In this document: one piece after another, positions 32,623-41,022 of the stretch
Position numbering within the stretch: the first letter of the stretch is position 1
Layout of the letters: every line of letters starts with the position of its first letter
Origin: an uncultured Parabacteroides sp.
Lineage (GTDB): Bacteria > Bacteroidota > Bacteroidia > Bacteroidales > Tannerellaceae
Assembly (NCBI GenBank): GCA_944325335.1
Contig: CALUZR010000030.1
Coordinates: 1-41,269, forward strand
Direction: 5' to 3'
DNA length: 41,269 nucleotides
The notes under the pieces: generated by a model
Databases searched by the model: none
What the model saw: only the letters and a program-made list of their open reading frames with translations
What the model was told of the DNA's origin: nothing
Program-made: the position numbers and the translations under genes

Positions 32623-35600
32623 ATGAAAGCAGCGCAAGGTTTATATGATCCGATGTTCGAACACGATGCGTGCGGTGTCGGGATGTTGGCGCATATCCAC
32701 GGGGAGAAATCCCATGCGATTGTGGATTCAGCCCTAACTATCCTCGAAAACATGCGCCATCGTGGGGCGGAAGGTGCGGATAGCAAGACGGGAGACGGGG
32801 CAGGCATCCTGCTCCAAATCCCGCACGAGTTCATCCTTTTGCAAGGTATTCCCGTACCCGAGAAAGGACGCTATGGGACAGGCCTCTTTTTTATGCCTAA
32901 GAACGAAACGGTTTACAACGATATTTTAGAAATTATCAGGCATGAATCGGAACGTTTATGCCTATGTTTGCTCGCGGTCAGGGATGTGCCGGTCTGCTCT
33001 GCCGTTTTAGGTGAAGAAGCAAAGGCTACTGAGCCGGATATCAAGCAGTTCTTTTTTACCGGAGGGAATAGCCAGGACGAGTTGGAATTAAAGCTTTACC
33101 TCCTCCGCAAACATATCGAGAAACAGATAGGAAACTCACTGGAATTGGATAAGGAATCCTTTTATATCGTATCCTTATCTACGCGGAGTTTGGTTTATAA
33201 AGGCATGTTGGAATCCATGCAGCTTCGGGAATACTTCCCGGATTTGAACGATCCTTACTTTACAAGCGGCTTAGCTTTGGTACATTCCCGTTTTAGTACC
33301 AATACGTTCCCGGCATGGAAATTGGCACAGCCCTTCCGGATGTTGGCGCATAACGGGGAAATCAATACCATCCGAGGGAACCGGGCTTGGATGGCAGCGC
33401 GGGAAAGCGTGCTGGCTTCCGAACGGTTGGGAGACATCGAAGCGCTTCATCCGATTATCCAACCGGGCATGAGCGATAGTGCTTCGCTGGATAATGCATT
33501 GGAATTCCTTGTTGCATCGGGGCTTTCCCTGCCGCATGCCATGGCGATGTTAGTACCGGAAAGCTTCAACGAAAAGAATCCTATATCCGACGACCTGAAG
33601 GCATTCTACGAATATCACTCCATCTTGGCGGAACCATGGGACGGACCGGCAGCGCTCCTCTTTAGTGATGGACGGTATGTAGGCGGCATGTTGGATCGCA
33701 ACGGACTTCGCCCTGCCCGCTATTTGATTACGAAAGACGGGCTTTTCCTCTTGGCATCGGAAACGGGCGTCCTTCCTATCACCCCTGAAAGGATACAAGC
33801 CAAAGGCCGCTTGCGCCCAGGCAAGATGTTGTTGATAGATACAGAGAAAGGCGAAGTATATTATGATAAGGAATTAAAGCAGCAATTGGCAGAGGCCCAA
33901 CCCTATCGACAATGGATTACCCGTAATTGCATCGAACTGGACGAACTGAAATCCGGACGGAAAGCCCCGCATACGGTCGATGGCTTCGACCAAAAGCTCC
34001 GTGCCTTTGGCTATTCACGGGAAGATATCGAACGGATTATGATACCGATGTGCACGAATGCGGCCGAACCGGTCGGTTCGATGGGAAACGATACGCCTCT
34101 CGCGGTACTTTCTCGCCGCCCTCAATTATTATATAATTATTTCCGGCAACAATTCGCCCAAGTGACCAATCCGCCGATCGACCCAATCCGCGAGGAATTG
34201 GTCATGAGCTTGGTAGAATATATCGGGAAAGTGGGAAATGATATCCTGCACCCCGACGAAAGCCATTGCAAGATGGTACGCCTTCAATGTCCCATCCTGA
34301 CTAATACCCAATTGGATATCCTTTGCCACATCCAATATAAAGGATTCCGGGCCGTCAAGCTTCCGATGCTCTTTGAAGTAAGTCAGGGTAAGAACGGTAT
34401 GGAAAAGGCGTTGGAATCGTTATGCCGGGAGGCCGCCGAAGCCGTATCGAATGGAGCAAATTATATTGTATTAACCGACCGGGGTGTAGATGAATCCCAT
34501 GCGGTGATTCCATCTGTCTTGGCGGTGAGCGCGGTGCATCATTACCTTATCTCCGTAAAGAAACGGGTACAGACGGCACTGGTGGTCGAGACGGGCGAGA
34601 TGCGTGAAGTGATGCATGCCGCCTTGCTCTTGGGTTATGGAGCCAGTGCGGTCAATCCTTATATGGCATTTGCTATCTTGGGCGATTTGGTAGAACGGCA
34701 CGTCATCCAACTGGATTATGCGACAGCTGAAAAGAACTACGTGAAGTCGCTCTGCAAAGGTCTCTTGAAAGTATTGAGCAAGATGGGCATCAGTACCATC
34801 CGGAGCTATCGAGGCGCGAAGCTCTTCGAAGCCATCGGGCTGAGCCAAACCATAGCAGATAAATACTTTGGACAAACAACCAGTAGCGTGGGTGGTATCG
34901 GACTGGAAGAAATAGCCGGCGATGCGTTAGTCCGTCATTATGAAGCTTTCTCCTCTCCGCTTCATCCGATATTAGACTTTAAAGGGCTTTACGCATTCCG
35001 CAAGGATGGCGAAGCGCATGCGTGGAACCCGGAGACGATCATCGCCCTCCAACAAGCCACACGCTTGGGCAGTTATAAGAAGTTCAAAGAATATACACGG
35101 TTGGTAGACGAGAAGGAACAACCCATTTTCTTGCGTGACTTCCTGACCTTCCGAAAGGCATCACCTATTCCAATAGAAGAGGTTGAACCTGCGTCCGAAA
35201 TCATGAAGCGGTTCGTCACCGGTGCTATGAGCTTCGGTTCGATCAGTCGGGAAGCGCACGAGACGATCGCCCTCGCCATGAACCGCATCCACGGACGAAG
35301 CAACACGGGCGAAGGCGGGGAAGACCCCGTCCGTTTCCAATCGCGCGAGGATGGAACGTCGCTCCGTTCCGCTATCAAGCAGATTGCATCAGGGCGTTTT
35401 GGCGTCACGGCGGAATACTTGGTTAATGCAGACGAGATTCAAATCAAGATTGCCCAAGGCGCCAAGCCGGGCGAGGGCGGGCAACTTCCAGGCTATAAGG
35501 TGAACGAGGTAATTGCCAAGACGCGTTATTCCATTCCGGGCATCTCGCTCATCTCGCCTCCACCTCACCACGATATTTACTCTATTGAGGATTTGGCGCA

Positions 35601-37119
35601 ATTGATCTTCGATTTGAAGAATGTAAACCCGCAGGCCGAAATCAGCGTGAAACTCGTCTCGGAAAGTGGCGTGGGTACGATTGCTGCCGGCGTAGCGAAA
35701 GCAAAGGCGGACCGTATCGTCATCTCCGGCGCAGAAGGCGGCACAGGTGCTTCACCGATGAGCTCGATTTATTATGCGGGTTTACCTCCGGAGATTGGTT
35801 TGTCGGAAACGCAACAGACGTTGGTATTGAACAACCTCCGAGGACATGTACGCCTTCAGACCGATGGGCAACTCAAGACGGGGCGCGACATTGTCCTCAT
35901 GTCGATGCTCGGCGCTGAAGAATTCGGATTTGCCACTTCCGCTCTCATCGTCTTAGGTTGCGTCATGATGCGCAAGTGCCATCAAAATACATGTCCAGTA
36001 GGCGTAGCCACACAAAACGAAGAACTGCGTAAACGGTTCCACGGTCGGGCGGAATACCTGGTGAATTTCTTCACCTTCCTGGCTGAAGAGGTACGCGAGT
36101 ATTTGGCGGCGCTCGGCTTCCGCAAGTTGGACGAAATTATCGGCCGCACGGACCTATTGGAACGGAAAGCCGGTAGCTATCAGGAGAAAACCGCCTCGCT
36201 CGATTTTTCTCGCCTTCTTTATTTTCCAAAGGAAGAACAAACGCGTCCGCTTTCTCACTTGGAGGGCTTTCACCACGAGCTTCCGCACGTATTGGATGAT
36301 TGCCTACTTTCACAAGCCGAACTGGCCCTCCGCGAGCGGCGCAAGGTATCGCTCAGTTTCCCTATCGTCAATACGGATCGTTCGGTCGGGACGATGCTTT
36401 CGGGAGAAATCGCACGGAAATACGGACACGAAGGGTTGCCGGAACAGACGCTCGACGTCCGCTTCGAAGGTTCGGCGGGGCAGAGCTTCGGCGCCTTCCT
36501 GGTGCATGGCGTCCATTTTCGCCTCGAAGGGGATGCGAATGACTACTTGGGCAAGGGTTTGAGCGGTGGGCGCATCAGCCTCATGCCGCCTTCACAAGCC
36601 GATTTCCGTCCGGAAGAGAACATCATCGCCGGTAATACATTGCTCTACGGAGCGACGAGCGGCGAGGTGTATATCAACGGCCGCGTGGGCGAACGTTTCT
36701 GTGTGCGGAATTCCGGCGCAACGGCGGTAGTCGAGGGCGTGGGCGACCATTGCTGCGAATACATGACGGGCGGGCGCGTCGTAGTCTTAGGAACGACGGG
36801 GCGCAACTTCGCCGCCGGCATGAGCGGGGGCACCGCCTACGTGTGGAACCGCGAGGGAAACTTCGATTTCTTCTGCAACATGGAGATGGTCGAGCTTTCG
36901 CTCCTCGAAGATACCCGGGCGCGCAAGGAACTTTACGAGCTGATCCGCAAACATTACCGTTATACGGGCAGCCCCTTGGCGGGACGGATGCTCGACGATT
37001 GGAACCGTTATGCCGAAGAATTCATCCAAGTCGTGCCGATAGAATATAAAAAGGTATTGCACGAAGAGCAGATGCGTCGTTGGCAGGAGAAAATCGAGAA
37101 CCTGCAGCAGGACTTCTAA
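32623..37119 (+). CDS. gltB: Glutamate synthase (NADPH), large subunit
   Basis: It converts glutamine and 2-oxoglutarate to two glutamates, completing ammonia assimilation begun by GlnN. At 1498 aa it is full length. The N-terminal type II amidotransferase domain starts at Cys17 (HDACGVGMLAH), exposed after removal of a 16-residue propeptide, and includes FSTNTFPAWKLAQPFRMLAHNGEINT. The central domain follows. The FMN/synthase domain includes GEGGEDP, KPGEGGQLPGYKV and SEGGTGASPMSS-like glycine loops. The 3Fe-4S cysteines are in VMMRKCHQNTCPVG. A C-terminal beta-helix is rich in G-x-x-G repeats (GNTLLYGATSG, MTGGRVVVLG). The partner gene gltD lies 317 bp downstream beyond a repeat array. Confidence 0.96.
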   Translation: MKAAQGLYDPMFEHDACGVGMLAHIHGEKSHAIVDSALTILENMRHRGAEGADSKTGDGAGILLQIPHEFILLQGIPVPEKGRYGTGLFFMPKNETVYNDILEIIRHESERLCLCLLAVRDVPVCSAVLGEEAKATEPDIKQFFFTGGNSQDELELKLYLLRKHIEKQIGNSLELDKESFYIVSLSTRSLVYKGMLESMQLREYFPDLNDPYFTSGLALVHSRFSTNTFPAWKLAQPFRMLAHNGEINTIRGNRAWMAARESVLASERLGDIEALHPIIQPGMSDSASLDNALEFLVASGLSLPHAMAMLVPESFNEKNPISDDLKAFYEYHSILAEPWDGPAALLFSDGRYVGGMLDRNGLRPARYLITKDGLFLLASETGVLPITPERIQAKGRLRPGKMLLIDTEKGEVYYDKELKQQLAEAQPYRQWITRNCIELDELKSGRKAPHTVDGFDQKLRAFGYSREDIERIMIPMCTNAAEPVGSMGNDTPLAVLSRRPQLLYNYFRQQFAQVTNPPIDPIREELVMSLVEYIGKVGNDILHPDESHCKMVRLQCPILTNTQLDILCHIQYKGFRAVKLPMLFEVSQGKNGMEKALESLCREAAEAVSNGANYIVLTDRGVDESHAVIPSVLAVSAVHHYLISVKKRVQTALVVETGEMREVMHAALLLGYGASAVNPYMAFAILGDLVERHVIQLDYATAEKNYVKSLCKGLLKVLSKMGISTIRSYRGAKLFEAIGLSQTIADKYFGQTTSSVGGIGLEEIAGDALVRHYEAFSSPLHPILDFKGLYAFRKDGEAHAWNPETIIALQQATRLGSYKKFKEYTRLVDEKEQPIFLRDFLTFRKASPIPIEEVEPASEIMKRFVTGAMSFGSISREAHETIALAMNRIHGRSNTGEGGEDPVRFQSREDGTSLRSAIKQIASGRFGVTAEYLVNADEIQIKIAQGAKPGEGGQLPGYKVNEVIAKTRYSIPGISLISPPPHHDIYSIEDLAQLIFDLKNVNPQAEISVKLVSESGVGTIAAGVAKAKADRIVISGAEGGTGASPMSSIYYAGLPPEIGLSETQQTLVLNNLRGHVRLQTDGQLKTGRDIVLMSMLGAEEFGFATSALIVLGCVMMRKCHQNTCPVGVATQNEELRKRFHGRAEYLVNFFTFLAEEVREYLAALGFRKLDEIIGRTDLLERKAGSYQEKTASLDFSRLLYFPKEEQTRPLSHLEGFHHELPHVLDDCLLSQAELALRERRKVSLSFPIVNTDRSVGTMLSGEIARKYGHEGLPEQTLDVRFEGSAGQSFGAFLVHGVHFRLEGDANDYLGKGLSGGRISLMPPSQADFRPEENIIAGNTLLYGATSGEVYINGRVGERFCVRNSGATAVVEGVGDHCCEYMTGGRVVVLGTTGRNFAAGMSGGTAYVWNREGNFDFFCNMEMVELSLLEDTRARKELYELIRKHYRYTGSPLAGRMLDDWNRYAEEFIQVVPIEYKKVLHEEQMRRWQEKIENLQQDF

Positions 37120-37130
37120 GGCGGAGGAGA

Positions 37131-37383
37131 TTTCCGCTGACTTCCCGACAATGTCGGCGGCTTAGCGGAAATTCCCTCCGACCTCCCGACAATGTCGGCG
37201 GTTTAGCGGAGAATCTCTCCGACTTCCCGACGCTGTCAGCGGCTTAGCGGAGAATCTTTCCGACCTTCCAACGCTGTCAGCGGCTTGGCGGAGAATCCCT
37301 CCGACTTCCCGACGCTGTCGGCGGCTTGGCGGAGAATCCCTCCGACTTCCCGATAACGTTGGCAGCTTGGCGGAGATCTCCGC
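37131..37383. repeat. 41-bp tandem array between gltB and gltD, six units with two hairpins each
   Basis: GACTTCCCGAC-type unit starts lie at 37139, 37180, 37221, 37262, 37303 and 37344, exactly 41 bp apart. Each unit holds CCGAC-n3-GTCGG (or a decayed form) and CGGAG-n-CTCCG across the unit junction. The first unit is framed by TTTCCGCT (37131-37138) and its complement near 37164. The array ends at the 14-bp perfect palindrome GCGGAGATCTCCGC (37370-37383). It fills the 317-bp gltB-gltD gap; the 50 bp left before gltD shows no promoter box. Both genes point right, so the array is expected in the operon mRNA. Confidence 0.93.
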
Positions 37384-37436
37384 TGCGATAGGAAACGGAT
37401 ATTTCAAACAGAAAAAGTAAAAAAACAGATATAACA

Positions 37437-38783
37437 ATGGGAAATCCAAAAGCATTCCTCACAATACACCGCAAGGAAGCAGGCTACCGGCCTGTACACG
37501 ACCGATTGGAAGATTTCAGTGAGGTAGAACAGACATTGAATGCAAGCGACCGCCGCGAGCAGGCTTCGCGTTGTATGGATTGCGGCGTGCCCTTCTGCCA
37601 CTGGGCATGCCCGCTGGGAAACAAGCAACCGGAATGGCAAGACCGCCTGTATAAAGGCGATTGGCAGGGAGCGTATGAAATATTGGCGGAGACGTGCGAC
37701 TTTCCGGAATTCACGGGGCGCGTCTGTCCGGCGTTGTGCGAAAAGGCATGCGTCTTGAACCTTAGTTGCGGCGAGCCGGTCACGATACGCGAAAACGAAG
37801 CAGCTATCATTGAAGGAGCTTTCCGCGAAGGTTATATTCACCCTAAACAAATAGAACGGAATGGGAAACGGGTGGCTGTCGTCGGGAGCGGACCAGCAGG
37901 TCTGACCGCAGCGAACCGCCTTAACCACGCAGGCTACGAGGTGACCGTGTTCGAGAAAGACGAGAAACCGGGTGGGTTGCTTCGTTTCGGCATTCCGAAC
38001 TTTAAGTTGGGTAAAAACATTATCGACCGCCGCATCCGCCTCATGGAAGACGAAGGGGTACATTTCCAAGTAAACATGGCTGTCGGGAAAGACTTACCGA
38101 TGGAACAACTGCTGGACAAATACGATGCGGTTTGCCTGGCAACCGGTGCGGAAACGCCGCGCGACTTGCCTATTGAGGGGCGCGACCTGAAGGGTATCCA
38201 TTTTGCCCTCGAACTTTTAGGGCAACAGAATCGCCTTTTGGAAGGGATTGCCATAGACGAAACACAGCGTATCGATTGTACCGGAAAGCGAGTGCTCGTC
38301 ATCGGTGGAGGAGATACGGGTAGCGATTGCGTCGGTACCGCCAATCGGCAACACGCCGCCTGCGTAACACAGATCGAAATCCTCCCGAAGCCACCCGTCG
38401 GACAGAATCCTGATACGCCCTGGCCCTTCTATCCGAAGATATTGAAGACGAGTAGTAGCCACGAAGAAGGATGCGTGCGTCGTTGGTGCCTCGCGTCGAA
38501 ACGCTTCTTGGGTGAAGGCGGAACGTTGACAGGTGTCGAGGTGGAGGAAGTCGAATGGACGCCGGAAATGCGGAAGACGGGACGTACCGAAGTCATTCCT
38601 GCCGATCTCGTCTTTCTCGCCATGGGATTCCTTCGTCCCGCACCAATAGAAACGATGCCGTCCGGAAAGCTATTTGCTTGCGGAGATGCCGTGAGCGGAG
38701 CAAGCCTTGTCGTCAAAGCAATGGCATCCGGCAAAGAAACCGCTTCGGCTATAGATCAATATTTACAAACGACCCATAAATAA
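37437..38783 (+). CDS. gltD: Glutamate synthase (NADPH), small subunit
   Basis: It feeds electrons from NADPH through FAD and iron-sulfur clusters to GltB. The 448-aa protein has two N-terminal cysteine clusters, CMDCGVPFCHWACP and CPALCEKACVLNLSC, for 4Fe-4S centres. The FAD-binding GSGPAGLTAANRLNHAGYEVTVFEK (about 143-167) follows, then GGLLRFGIPNFKL, the NADPH-binding VIGGGDTGSDCVGTA (about 286-300) and a C-terminal FACGDAVSGASLVVKAMASGK. Length and motif order are standard. It lies downstream of the 41-bp array and 20 nt before asnB. Confidence 0.95.
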   Translation: MGNPKAFLTIHRKEAGYRPVHDRLEDFSEVEQTLNASDRREQASRCMDCGVPFCHWACPLGNKQPEWQDRLYKGDWQGAYEILAETCDFPEFTGRVCPALCEKACVLNLSCGEPVTIRENEAAIIEGAFREGYIHPKQIERNGKRVAVVGSGPAGLTAANRLNHAGYEVTVFEKDEKPGGLLRFGIPNFKLGKNIIDRRIRLMEDEGVHFQVNMAVGKDLPMEQLLDKYDAVCLATGAETPRDLPIEGRDLKGIHFALELLGQQNRLLEGIAIDETQRIDCTGKRVLVIGGGDTGSDCVGTANRQHAACVTQIEILPKPPVGQNPDTPWPFYPKILKTSSSHEEGCVRRWCLASKRFLGEGGTLTGVEVEEVEWTPEMRKTGRTEVIPADLVFLAMGFLRPAPIETMPSGKLFACGDAVSGASLVVKAMASGKETASAIDQYLQTTHK

Positions 38784-38803
38784 TCAAGAAAGGAATAGAC
38801 AAT

Positions 38804-40468
38804 ATGTGTGGAATTACAGCTATATTCAACATTCGCGAGGGAGAAGCTTCCCTTCGCACGCAAGCTTTAGAAATGAGTAAACGAATCCGTCATCGTGGTC
38901 CGGATTGGAGTGGCATTTATCAGGGCGGTTCGGCCATCTTGGCGCACGAGCGCCTTTCAATTGTCGACCCTGCGTCGGGCGGCCAACCCTTGAAAAGCCC
39001 GGACGGTAAACTGGTCCTCGCGGTCAATGGAGAAATATACAACCATCAAGCCCTCCGAGAACAGCTCAAAGGGGAATATGAGTTCCAGACCGGTTCAGAT
39101 TGCGAAGTTATCCTCGCCCTCTACCAAAAGAAAGGCATCCACTTCCTCGAAGATTTGAACGGAATCTTCGCTTTCGCCCTCTATGATACGGAAAAGGATG
39201 TGTACCTGATTGCCCGCGACCCGATTGGCGTTATTCCTTTATATTATGGATATGACAACGCCGGGCATCTGCTCGTCTCGTCCGAACTGAAAGGATTGGA
39301 AGGCTACGCGTCGATGTACCACGTGTTCCAGCCTGGCCATTATCTCTATAGCGAAGACAAAGAGCCGGTGCAATGGTATAAGCGGGATTGGATGGAATAC
39401 GACGCAGTGAAAGATAATCCCGCCGACATCCACGAGCTTCACGACGCGCTCATGGCCGCCGTGAAGCGCCAGCTGATGTGCGATGTTCCTTATGGCGTGT
39501 TGCTTTCAGGCGGATTGGATTCATCCCTCATCTCCGCCATTGCCAAGCAATACGCTTCGAAACGTATCGAGACCGACAGTACATCGGAGGCTTGGTGGCC
39601 GCAGCTCCATTCCTTTGCCGTAGGTCTAAAAGGTGCACCAGACTTAGCCGCTGCCCGCAAAGTGGCAGAGGCGATCGGCACGGTACATCACGAAGTGAAC
39701 TATACTATTGAAGAGGGATTGGATGCCATTCGCGATGTTATTTATTATATCGAGACTTATGATGTGACCACCGTTCGTGCCTCCACGCCGATGTATCTCT
39801 TAGCGCGTGTCATAAAGAGCATGGGAATTAAGATGGTGTTAAGTGGTGAAGGAGCGGACGAAGTGTTCGGGGGTTATCTCTATTTTCACAAAGCCCCAGA
39901 TGCAAAGGCATTCCACGAAGAAACTGTACGCAAACTTTCGAAACTCTACCTCTACGATTGTCTCCGGGCAAACAAGAGCCTGGCAGCATGGGGCGTCGAA
40001 GGGCGCGTGCCGTTCCTCGACAAAGAGTTTCTTGACGTGGCCATGCGGCTCAATCCCACCGCCAAGATGTGTCCGGACAAAACCATCGAGAAAAAGATCC
40101 TTCGTGAAGCCTTCGACGGTTTGTTCTCACCCGAAATACTCTGGCGGCAGAAGGAACAATTCTCTGATGGTGTGGGTTATAGTTGGATCGATACGCTTAA
40201 ACGCATCACTTCCGAAGCTGTATCTGACGAGGAAATGGCGCATGCTTCCGAACGTTTCCCGATAAATCCTCCTATGAACAAAGAGGAATACTTCTACCGT
40301 TCCATCTTCGAATCGCATTTTCCAAGTGAGAGTGCTGCGCGGACCGTTCCGTCCGTTCCCAGTGTAGCCTGCTCTACCGCAGAGGCTTTAGCCTGGGATG
40401 CGGCTTTCCAAAATATGAACGACCCCAGCGGACGTGCCGTAAAAGGCGTGCACGAAGCGTCTTATTGA
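38804..40468 (+). CDS. asnB: Asparagine synthase (glutamine-hydrolysing)
   Basis: It makes asparagine from aspartate, ATP and glutamine. The 554-aa enzyme begins MCGITAIF, with the glutaminase nucleophile Cys2 exposed after Met removal. RHRGPDWSG, HERLSIVD and NGEIYNHQALR complete the amidotransferase domain. The synthetase domain has the pyrophosphate loop LSGGLDSS (residues 234-241), LSGEGADEVFGGY and the late EGRVPFLDKEFLD and WRQKEQFSDGVGY segments. It is the last gene of the glt-asn group. Its stop codon is 14 nt from the end of a group II intron remnant on the opposite strand, whose domain VI hairpin may now act as its terminator. Confidence 0.96.
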   Translation: MCGITAIFNIREGEASLRTQALEMSKRIRHRGPDWSGIYQGGSAILAHERLSIVDPASGGQPLKSPDGKLVLAVNGEIYNHQALREQLKGEYEFQTGSDCEVILALYQKKGIHFLEDLNGIFAFALYDTEKDVYLIARDPIGVIPLYYGYDNAGHLLVSSELKGLEGYASMYHVFQPGHYLYSEDKEPVQWYKRDWMEYDAVKDNPADIHELHDALMAAVKRQLMCDVPYGVLLSGGLDSSLISAIAKQYASKRIETDSTSEAWWPQLHSFAVGLKGAPDLAAARKVAEAIGTVHHEVNYTIEEGLDAIRDVIYYIETYDVTTVRASTPMYLLARVIKSMGIKMVLSGEGADEVFGGYLYFHKAPDAKAFHEETVRKLSKLYLYDCLRANKSLAAWGVEGRVPFLDKEFLDVAMRLNPTAKMCPDKTIEKKILREAFDGLFSPEILWRQKEQFSDGVGYSWIDTLKRITSEAVSDEEMAHASERFPINPPMNKEEYFYRSIFESHFPSESAARTVPSVPSVACSTAEALAWDAAFQNMNDPSGRAVKGVHEASY

Positions 40469-40481
40469 TAACCGAATAGAA

Positions 40482-40571
40482 ATCGAGTAGGTCGGGAAAC
40501 GAAAGTTTTCTGACCTACTTTCGTTTCCTATCCTCTCACATCGCCATACGTGCCGTTCGGCATACAGCGGT
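40482..40571 (-). mobile_element. Group II intron remnant: domains V and VI only
   Basis: Read on the minus strand, 40571-40540 folds as domain V. The lower helix starts ACCGC with a CGC catalytic triad, a 2-nt CG bulge lies on the 3' side, and a 4-bp upper helix is capped by GAAC. Two bases later, 40537-40485 folds as domain VI. GAGAGG pairs with CCT-A-CTC leaving the branch-point adenosine (40488) bulged, and an inner 12-bp stem pairs 40528-40517 with 40506-40495. The 3' end reads CGAT, as in bacterial group II introns. No domain I-IV and no reverse transcriptase lie upstream, so the copy is 5'-truncated. On the plus strand the same hairpin could terminate asnB. Confidence 0.8.
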
Positions 40572-40593
40572 TTAATTTGTTTTCAAAGTGTGT

Positions 40594-40857
40594 CTAATCG
40601 TATAATAATCCAAGCTTCTGCGAATCAGGACCTCTTTGGATATGGCTCGTGCAACGCACATCCGCCGCACTACCCATTCGTAACGGAATGCGATCCAGAT
40701 TGTAGTAGATAACGTATCGCTTATCCTGCTTCTCCATGATGGTCACCTCGCTCTCGTTTAAGATGTGCGATTTGAAAATGGAGCGCATATTGGCGTCTAT
40801 CGTCTGGATGAACACTCCGAACAGGTGGGCAAGCTCGTGCTTAGTGAGCCATACGTT
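40594..40857 (-). pseudogene. HTH-like protein fragment, fused in frame to integrase remnant
   Basis: The reading frame NVWLTKHELAHLFGVFIQTIDANMRSIFKSHILNESEVT resembles the N-terminal helix-turn-helix of RhuM-like accessory proteins carried on Bacteroidales mobile elements. It has no start codon of its own and continues without interruption from the integrase fragment. After YYNLDRI it stops resembling that family, and it ends 22 bp from the group II intron remnant. It is best read as a fragment joined by deletion. The family link is from memory and tentative. Confidence 0.5.
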
Positions 40858-41022
40858 GCCGTTTTTTGTCTTGCCTTCGTATTTGGCAAGTATTTCCAAC
40901 GGGATAGGCAGCAAGGGAATAAGCGATTCCACTCCGGTCTTTCCTCTGTCCTTCATAATCCACTTCTTGCCGTCCACCCCGATTTGGATGTCTTCGGCGG
41001 TCAGCGTATAGATAAATGTTAT
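40858..41022 (-). pseudogene. Tyrosine recombinase fragment, start of catalytic domain
   Basis: In one minus frame the sequence LTAEDIQIGVDGKKWIMKDRGKTGVESLIPLLPIPLEILAKYEGKTKNG matches the segment that follows the first catalytic Arg in Bacteroidales tyrosine recombinases (the K-T-x-x-E-x-x-I-P-L core). The upstream Arg motif and the downstream HxxR and Tyr motifs are absent. The N-terminal part of the gene is present at 41014-41269 in a different frame, so the middle of the gene was lost. At 40857 the frame passes into unrelated HTH-like sequence. Confidence 0.75.

Noticed and set aside
40486..40519. Simple intrinsic terminator of asnB (AGTAGGTC/GACCTACT stem)
   Set aside because: A longer alternative fold on the minus strand, with domain V beside it and a bulged branch-point A, explains the whole 90 bp as group II intron domains V-VI. 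Terminator use on the plus strand may be secondary.
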